Source: Rhodosorus marinus (lineage: Eukaryota > Rhodophyta > Stylonematophyceae > Stylonematales > Stylonemataceae). Taken from it: a stretch of 64,000 bases of DNA. The notes below the pieces were generated by a model. That model was not told the origin of the DNA. It worked only from the letters and a program-made list of their open reading frames with translations, and did not search any database. Shown here piece by piece: positions 58,796-64,000 of this stretch; the first letter of the stretch is position 1, and each line of letters starts with the position of its first letter. A program made the translations under genes and the position numbers. Location of the stretch: the NCBI GenBank assembly GCA_029953675.1, contig JAMWBK010000001.1:905001-969000 (forward strand), read 5' to 3'.

Positions 58796-61157
58796 TTATG
58801 TATGCTTGCCCGCTTTGCGAGGCCCACGTCTTTTTCTGGCAATTCCTTTGCGATGTCTGTATCTGTCCCTACTGGTCTCATGGCCGCGATTCTTTCTGCC
58901 CACATTGTCGAGTGGATCTCGATCGTCCGAGCGCTTGCTGTTTGATCGAGATTTTCTTCTCACGGGCTTGAATTTGGAGAGCAATTTTGAGATACAAGAA
59001 AAAAAATTCAGCAACGCAAAGCAACTTGCGACAGCGTCGTCCTCATTCTGAGCAGCTTCTTACCGCTCGTGACTGCGCCTTCTCGCGGAGCGCCGCTGGC
59101 AGTAGGTAGGCTGGGAGGTCGCCCAGATGCGGTTGCACTTGCGGTGTGAGTGCCTTGTCGTGTTTCAAAGCCTGCTCAAACAAGAAACCGGTTCAGTAAA
59201 GGTTCTTGCTCAGGGCCAGGGAAGGCTTGGTTCCTCAACTGTACGTGGCTTACCTCAAAATCCTTTGGGTTGCTCTCGAAAAAGTCCTGCAACTTTTCCG
59301 ACGCTAGCATTTCGCGCTTCACGTCTTTTAGTCTTGCATCCAGAACATGTGCTCTCGTGATACTTCGTAGCGAGTCTTCCACTCGATATCGAAGCGACTC
59401 CACTTGGTCCATTCTCATCACGAGCTTCTCTAGCCGGAGGCCTTGTTGCGCACAAATCTTTTCAAGCGATTCCTGTTCTTTGCCCTCGATGGGTAGGGAC
59501 AGGACCGTGCCAGTGCGCCCGGCCCTGGCTGTCCTACCAGCTCGATGCATGTATGAATTCGAATGGAACGGTAGACCAAAATTAAGCACCGTTGAAACCT
59601 CGTGAAAGTCTATCCCTCGAGACAAACCAAACTCATTCTCTCTACCACCGGAATCTCGTTTCGGCTTCCTTTTGTTCGGCTTATCCTCAGATCTCGATAC
59701 AATCAAATCCTCATCACAAGCGACGAGGACATCGAAAACTCCAGCGTTGAACTGTTCAACGCAATGAATCCTCGAGTTTAACGGTAATTCACCGTTCAAA
59801 GTTGCCGACCTTGTCGTTGCAAAGGAACAAGAAGCCTGTTGTTAGATCCGGACACATTATCGGGTACAAGCGAAGCTAGCTTTCTTACCGAATTGAGAAC
59901 TTGTCCAGGAAGAGTTTTAGACGGAAAGCCGTGTCAATTTCATTCACGAAAATGAGAGTTTTCCCCGTTAGAACTTGCAACCTCAGCAGCGCGTAGGTCA
60001 CCAAGTACTTGTCTTGAGTCGTTGTAAGCGTCGTAATGTTGTGGGTAACTAGACCAGAGGACTTTCCAACATCGTCCATAGTAATCTGCAATTAAGAACC
60101 ATCGTACTTGAGCATCTTAAAACAGGACTGACTGCCTAATAATAGGCCGTTATTCATTACCTTTATCACCATCGGCTTACGAAGCACGAGTTTCTTCAGC
60201 TCATCGAGATCTTCTCCAAGAGAGGCGCTCACTAGCATTGACTGTGAAGAAGGGGGTATTGACGCAATTGAGCGCCTTGTGTCTTCGTCATATCTTTCAC
60301 GCAGAAAAATTGAAAGAATCTAGCAATGAGTGCACGTAAACACGTTCTATGTTGTTTTGGTCCGTAGCTTCTCAAAGGTCGTTGAGCTCTTAGGTTTCAA
60401 ACTTACCCATAGCTGAGAACGAGGTCGGCCTCATCAACTACCACAAACTGGACTTGGTCAAATTGTGCAGCGCTGTTGTCCAAACGTTCTGCAAGAGCAG
60501 ATGGAGTAGCAACCAGTAGATCCGCATTCGGGACTGAGCCATCGCCAGACTTTCGAACGAGCGTTCGGACGCTCAGTTGTGGGGCATACTTGACAAGCTT
60601 TCGGGATACACCGGCAACCTGGTAGCATAGCTCTCGCGTGGGAACTAGAATAACCGCTCGGACGATTCCATCTGAAGTTCAGAGGTGAAAGTGGGTCAGG
60701 CGCTGTAAACGGAATAAAACCAGCGCTTACGAAACAGCTTACCGCCAAAAGCATCTCTTGAGACGAGCGAGTTCAGAATGGGAAGCAAAAACGCTGCTGT
60801 TTTCCCGGAACCCGTCGGTGCTGCAGCAAGCACATCCCTGCCCATCAAAGCCGCGGGAATCATAGAAGCTTGCACTGGGGTGGGTTTCTCAAACCCCACA
60901 GATTTGCAAGCTCTCAAAATTCTTGCGTCCAATCCCATTTCCTCAAAGGAACCCACTGGTTCAGCGACCGCCGGCTGTTCATGTTGAGTTTGTTCCTCTT
61001 CCGCTGCCTCCTCATTTTCGGAGGGGGTTTTAGATTTTCTCTTCTTCTTCATTACCTTCAAACTCTTCTTTGAGTTCTTCTTCAATTTATCCTTTTCCCC
61101 CATTCTTCTCACCTGCTCACCTACCTCCCTCGAACCCCCTTCTCCATTTCGGCCCAT
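58796..61157 (-). CDS. DEAD-box RNA helicase DDX56/DBP9-like, multi-exon
   Basis: First exon 61157-60743: Lys-rich start, then [20 protein letters not shown] (Q-motif region) and motif [15 protein letters not shown]. Second exon 60671-60407: PTRELCYQ (Ia), LLVATPSAL, and DEAD in [13 protein letters not shown]. Later exons: [16 protein letters not shown] (motif III as SAS), [49 protein letters not shown], then [17 protein letters not shown] and [15 protein letters not shown]. The tail has [20 protein letters not shown] and a Lys/Arg-rich end ([13 protein letters not shown]) with a stop at 58796. The acidic/basic insert between FDVLVACDE and the GIDF motif and the PHLGDLP segment are typical of DDX56/Dbp9, a nucleolar helicase for 60S assembly. 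Not all internal introns were fixed. Confidence 0.9.
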
Positions 61158-61811
61158 CGAATCGCCAAATTCTGAGCGTTCGCCGAGCGAAAGCCTCGGT
61201 CACTTCCTCCAATGTAAGCAAAAGTTGTTGGATATAATGATTGGTAAAGAGTCCTTTCATTTCTCGATTTTATTGGAGAAAAACTTACCGGAGATTCCTT
61301 TACGTCGTTTTATTTGCGTAAACTCCAACTATAATAGAAAATTAATCGAATCCTTTTCTTTCTTTTTTTAAAAAATAGATGATTTTCTTATACAGTTTTT
61401 AAACTTTTTAGCCTACAATCTCGTTATTGGATATAAGGCAAGTGACTGCAAGTTTCGATTGCATGTTAGCTTCTTTATGTCAATAATTATTGGTTAAAGC
61501 AACTAAATATTTCTAATAAAATAGAGTATATGAAACGATAGTTCGTCCAATTATCTTCATCGATGATTCTAAATGTTTTGAGCCTTTTCGGGTTTGTTTG
61601 GTGTTGATGTTAGATCGTTGGGAACGTCTGGGCGAGCGTTGTTATATAACTCGATGCTGCGTGTTGTTTCCAGCTTTGGTTGATAATATGAAAGGCTCTT
61701 TTCATGTGGGACTCCGGAATGGGAGATAGCTCGCCTGATATCACTGTTCGTGACTGAATCCGGGATTGAACAAGAAGTACGTACCGAATTTGTTTGCCGT
61801 CATCAACTTAA
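61158..61811. other. AT-rich intergenic region between divergent genes
   Basis: About 650 bp, A/T-rich at 61300-61520. Serves as promoter region for the helicase (-) and the PPR-like gene (+). No RNA gene seen. Confidence 0.6.
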
Positions 61812-63059
61812 ATGATCACGAGGAGGTACCGACTCGTTTCCGTTTCTCAGCGGTTGATTTGGGCTTCCCAGCGGTTTTTAAAGTGTTCTGCAGCGAGGGA
61901 ACGTAACCGTTTCTCACCTCATGAGGACTATTCTGTCTTGCAGGTTCCCAGAGGGAACGAGTGGGGTTTACGTGTTCCTAGAGTTGCGGAAGATAGTACG
62001 ATTTCGGAATTACGGGAGTTCGCAGGAGCGCAGTCTGACAAGGGCTTGGAGCGAGCCTATGACCTATCAAACATAGCAATTCTCGATGGAATCGATGGTT
62101 CTCCAGTAGGATCAGCCAGCCTCGCGAGGGCTGCGATGTTCATGACCGCCTTTGGGGAATTGGGCAAGGTCCGGTACCTGATATCTGAGCTGCAGAGAGC
62201 TGACAAAGCTGAACTGCTGAATGGTGAATTCTTCAAGGCCATATTGAATGGTGTTTCAAAGATTTCCCTTCCATCCGACATATTCGAGTTCTTCTGCACA
62301 GACATCTGCACGGTTTATTCAAAAGTGCCAGAGGCGTTGTACTGTACGATGATAACGATTCTCATTGCGCATGATGCAATTCAGGAGCTCAGAGTCGTGC
62401 TGTCTGAGTTTGAGGAAGCTCACCCTTCCCCTAGTGAGGTAGGCCACCAGCACATGATGCAAGCATACCTCCACCTCAAGCAGGGCGCGGCGGCGTGGCG
62501 GATTTTCGAAGCTCTGAAAGCGCGCGGCCTACCCCTGCATGTTGACGTCCTCAAGGTCGCAATGCACGTGGCAGCTATGGAACATGACCTAGCAAAGGCT
62601 GAGGAGGTCTACAGTGTGTATAATCACGTGCTGAGCCTCGGGAAGTCCGCCGTTGAAGCTTATATTATGCTTCTCATCAAGAACAACCAGCTCGAACACG
62701 CACTGCTCGTCTACAACAACGAGAAGCGCAGGAAACACGTCAGCGACGAAGCACTGCATCAGCTCTTCGCAGCCCTTGTTGAAGCGGATCGAGAGGACCT
62801 GGCTATGCAGATGTTGTCCCGAGAGCAACTGGAGGATGACACCAAACTCGTATTCGTACAGACCGTCATACTGGGATGTGTGCGGAAGAAGAAATTGCGT
62901 GAGGCTCTTCGACTGATGAGCTTTGCGGACCAGTTTACGAACACTCACCTGTGGAATTCCGTTGTTGATACACTGCGGTCGAGTGGAGATTTAAAGACCT
63001 CCGACAAACTAGAGGACGCCCTTGGCAAATTCCAGACAGGGCTGTGGGACAAAGGCTAA
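61812..63059 (+). CDS. PPR/TPR-like helical-repeat protein, probably organellar
   Basis: Single exon of 415 aa. The N-terminus (MITRRYRLVSVSQRLIWASQ) is Arg/Ser-rich without acidic residues, a typical mitochondrial presequence. The rest is a chain of helix pairs: RAAMFMTAFGELGKVRYLIS, MMQAYLHLKQGAAAWRIFEA, VAMHVAAMEHDLAKAEEVYS, AYIMLLIKNNQLEHALLVYN, LFAALVEADREDLAMQMLSR and VILGCVRKKKLREALRLMSF, spaced about 35 residues apart as in PPR proteins. PPR proteins usually bind organellar RNA for processing, stability or translation. The repeats are divergent, and no catalytic C-terminal domain (SMR, PRORP, DYW) is seen, so the RNA target cannot be inferred. Confidence 0.72.
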   Translation: MITRRYRLVSVSQRLIWASQRFLKCSAARERNRFSPHEDYSVLQVPRGNEWGLRVPRVAEDSTISELREFAGAQSDKGLERAYDLSNIAILDGIDGSPVGSASLARAAMFMTAFGELGKVRYLISELQRADKAELLNGEFFKAILNGVSKISLPSDIFEFFCTDICTVYSKVPEALYCTMITILIAHDAIQELRVVLSEFEEAHPSPSEVGHQHMMQAYLHLKQGAAAWRIFEALKARGLPLHVDVLKVAMHVAAMEHDLAKAEEVYSVYNHVLSLGKSAVEAYIMLLIKNNQLEHALLVYNNEKRRKHVSDEALHQLFAALVEADREDLAMQMLSREQLEDDTKLVFVQTVILGCVRKKKLREALRLMSFADQFTNTHLWNSVVDTLRSSGDLKTSDKLEDALGKFQTGLWDKG

Positions 63060-63070
63060 GCTGGGTTGAA

Positions 63071-64000
63071 TTATTGCGCCGCTAGTACAGCATTCCTCAC
63101 TTCCTGGACTGCTTCAGCAAGAGCATCGTCATCCTGCGTGGTCGACGCAGCGTCCGCGTGCTTAAGACTCTCAACGACAAGGTCGTGCAGTCTGAACAGG
63201 CTTTCGGCTGATCTACCCCTGGCACTCTGCCGTAGCTCCTGAACAAGAAACGGAACTGCCCTTGCCGGAATTTTGAGTACTGCACCTCCTTTGCTTCTCG
63301 CGAAGACGAGAACCTGATAGAATTCGATACCATTTCAGTGTCAGAACGCGTTACTCGATCGACGAGGTTTGATGATCGGCAGAATTTTGGAACCGTCGAA
63401 ATTTCTGGCGAGAGGCGCTCACCGATGACAAAAGTAGAACATTGAGCGGCTCATGTTCTGGAAGAAGTCTCTCTTCGACCTCTGATCTCAGCGTTTGAGA
63501 AAGAGCTTTCTCTTTCTTTTTGTCAAGGAGTGTTCTGGGCGGGAGGCAGAGCTCGGCGCCGTGGTCATCGTATGCCTGCAAAAACTCATGCGTTGTCGAC
63601 GCCTTCACGAAGGCGCGGACGTGCTTTTGCGCCTTTGGAGGAAAATTCCCAATTGGTGGGACTTCGCTTTCCCCAGAAAAGTACTGAAGCGAAATTTTCC
63701 TTGCATCCGAGCAGTAGGTTTCCATCAGATGCTCATCTAGCATCGTGCGGAGACCCTCATCCGAGATAGCCTCCATGGCCTTCAAATGAACTTCAATTTT
63801 CGGCAAAACGGCAGCCAGCTCCCTTTCAAACAGTTTTGCCTTCTCCGCTTTTTCTTTTGCTAGTTTTTCGCGGGCCTGAGCCTCTGCTGCTGAATAGATT
63901 GAACCCAATTCGGAGTAGAGCACGGCAATCAGAGCCTCTACAAACGCGCTGTCCTCCGCACTTTCGCCAAGATGATCCTTTTCTAGCATGATCATCAAGT
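63071..64000 (-). CDS. UFL1-like E3 UFM1-protein ligase, C-terminal part (runs off the window)
   Basis: Partial gene: the final exon 63313-63071 and the preceding exon from 63423 to the window edge join in phase 0, and the start lies beyond 64000. The visible part is helical and charged: SAAEAQAREKLAKEKAEKAK, then MLDEHLMETYCSDARKI, then PEHEPLNVLLLSS joined to VLVFARSKGGAVLKIPARAV and PFLVQELRQSARGRSAESLF. Spacing and the late Leu-rich helix with a Pro-Ala-Arg/Gly-Arg turn resemble the end of UFL1, the ligase that attaches UFM1 to ribosomal RPL26 and ER proteins. This is my best reading, not a certain one; the N-terminal domains needed to confirm it are outside the window. It converges on the PPR-like gene with 11 bp between stops. 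Confidence 0.55.

Noticed and set aside
1..64000. CRISPR arrays, insertion sequences, retroelement polymerases, rRNA genes
   Set aside because: No regularly spaced direct repeats, transposase or reverse transcriptase motifs, or rRNA-like sequence were found on either strand.

Overview
This is a nuclear contig from a eukaryote. Most protein-coding genes are split by short spliceosomal introns (about 70-130 bp, GT...AG, donors such as GTAAGT, GTGAGT and GTATG), genes lie close together on both strands, and the core informational genes are typical nuclear ones. There is no sign of bacterial, viral or organellar DNA. A Cys-rich module that I associate with plant RIN13-like proteins, together with COP9, UFMylation and uracil-catabolism genes, fits an alga or other plant-lineage protist better than an animal or fungus. 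I cannot name the organism; a red alga is only a guess.

Layout. 101-8976 (-): a large RAV1/DmX-like (rabconnectin-3) WD40 protein. 8977-14491: mostly non-coding DNA holding a four-exon DJ-1 family gene (+), RPB6/RPABC2 (-, four exons) and some coding-like fragments. 14492-15740 (-): EamA/DMT transporter. 16310-17290 (-): unresolved coding-like stretch with a perfect 30-bp palindrome. 17420-18827 (-): a 379-aa protein built of five copies of an MP...GG repeat. 19717-20923 (-): SUN-domain protein. 21294-23268 (-): two unrecognised genes. 25817-27276: MsrB (+) converging on a GNAT acetyltransferase (-). 27358-31980 (-): DIS3L2-like exoribonuclease. 33661-35210 (+): unrecognised multi-exon gene. 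35685-36857 (+): COP9 subunit 6. 37182-38260 (-): mL45/Tim44-like mitoribosomal protein. 39014-47531 (+): complete DNA polymerase epsilon catalytic subunit, for which I could place all 22 exons in phase (2283 aa). 47980-49164 (+): Cys-rich RIN13-like gene. 50001-50294 (+): chaperonin 10. 50543-52172 (-): RlmL-type THUMP methyltransferase, five exons. 52173-54276: repeat-bearing intergenic DNA. 54277-55049 (+): ribulose-phosphate 3-epimerase. 56138-58587 (+): a URC1-URC4 fusion. 58796-61157 (-): DDX56/DBP9 helicase. 61812-63059 (+): PPR/TPR-like organellar protein. 63071 to the window end (-): C-terminal part of a UFL1-like UFM1 E3 ligase.

The genes do not form one pathway. They are a housekeeping mix: replication (POLE), transcription (RPB6), RNA decay and ribosome assembly (DIS3L2, DDX56, RlmL, mL45), protein quality control (Cpn10, MsrB, DJ-1, UFL1, CSN6) and metabolism (RPE, URC1-URC4). 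The most interesting items are the URC1-URC4 fusion, the five-repeat protein, the unrecognised gene at 33.6-35.2 kb, in-frame introns without stop codons in DJ-1 and possibly POLE, and several structured repeats between genes. Exon coordinates come from reading splice sites and phase by eye, with no transcript data.
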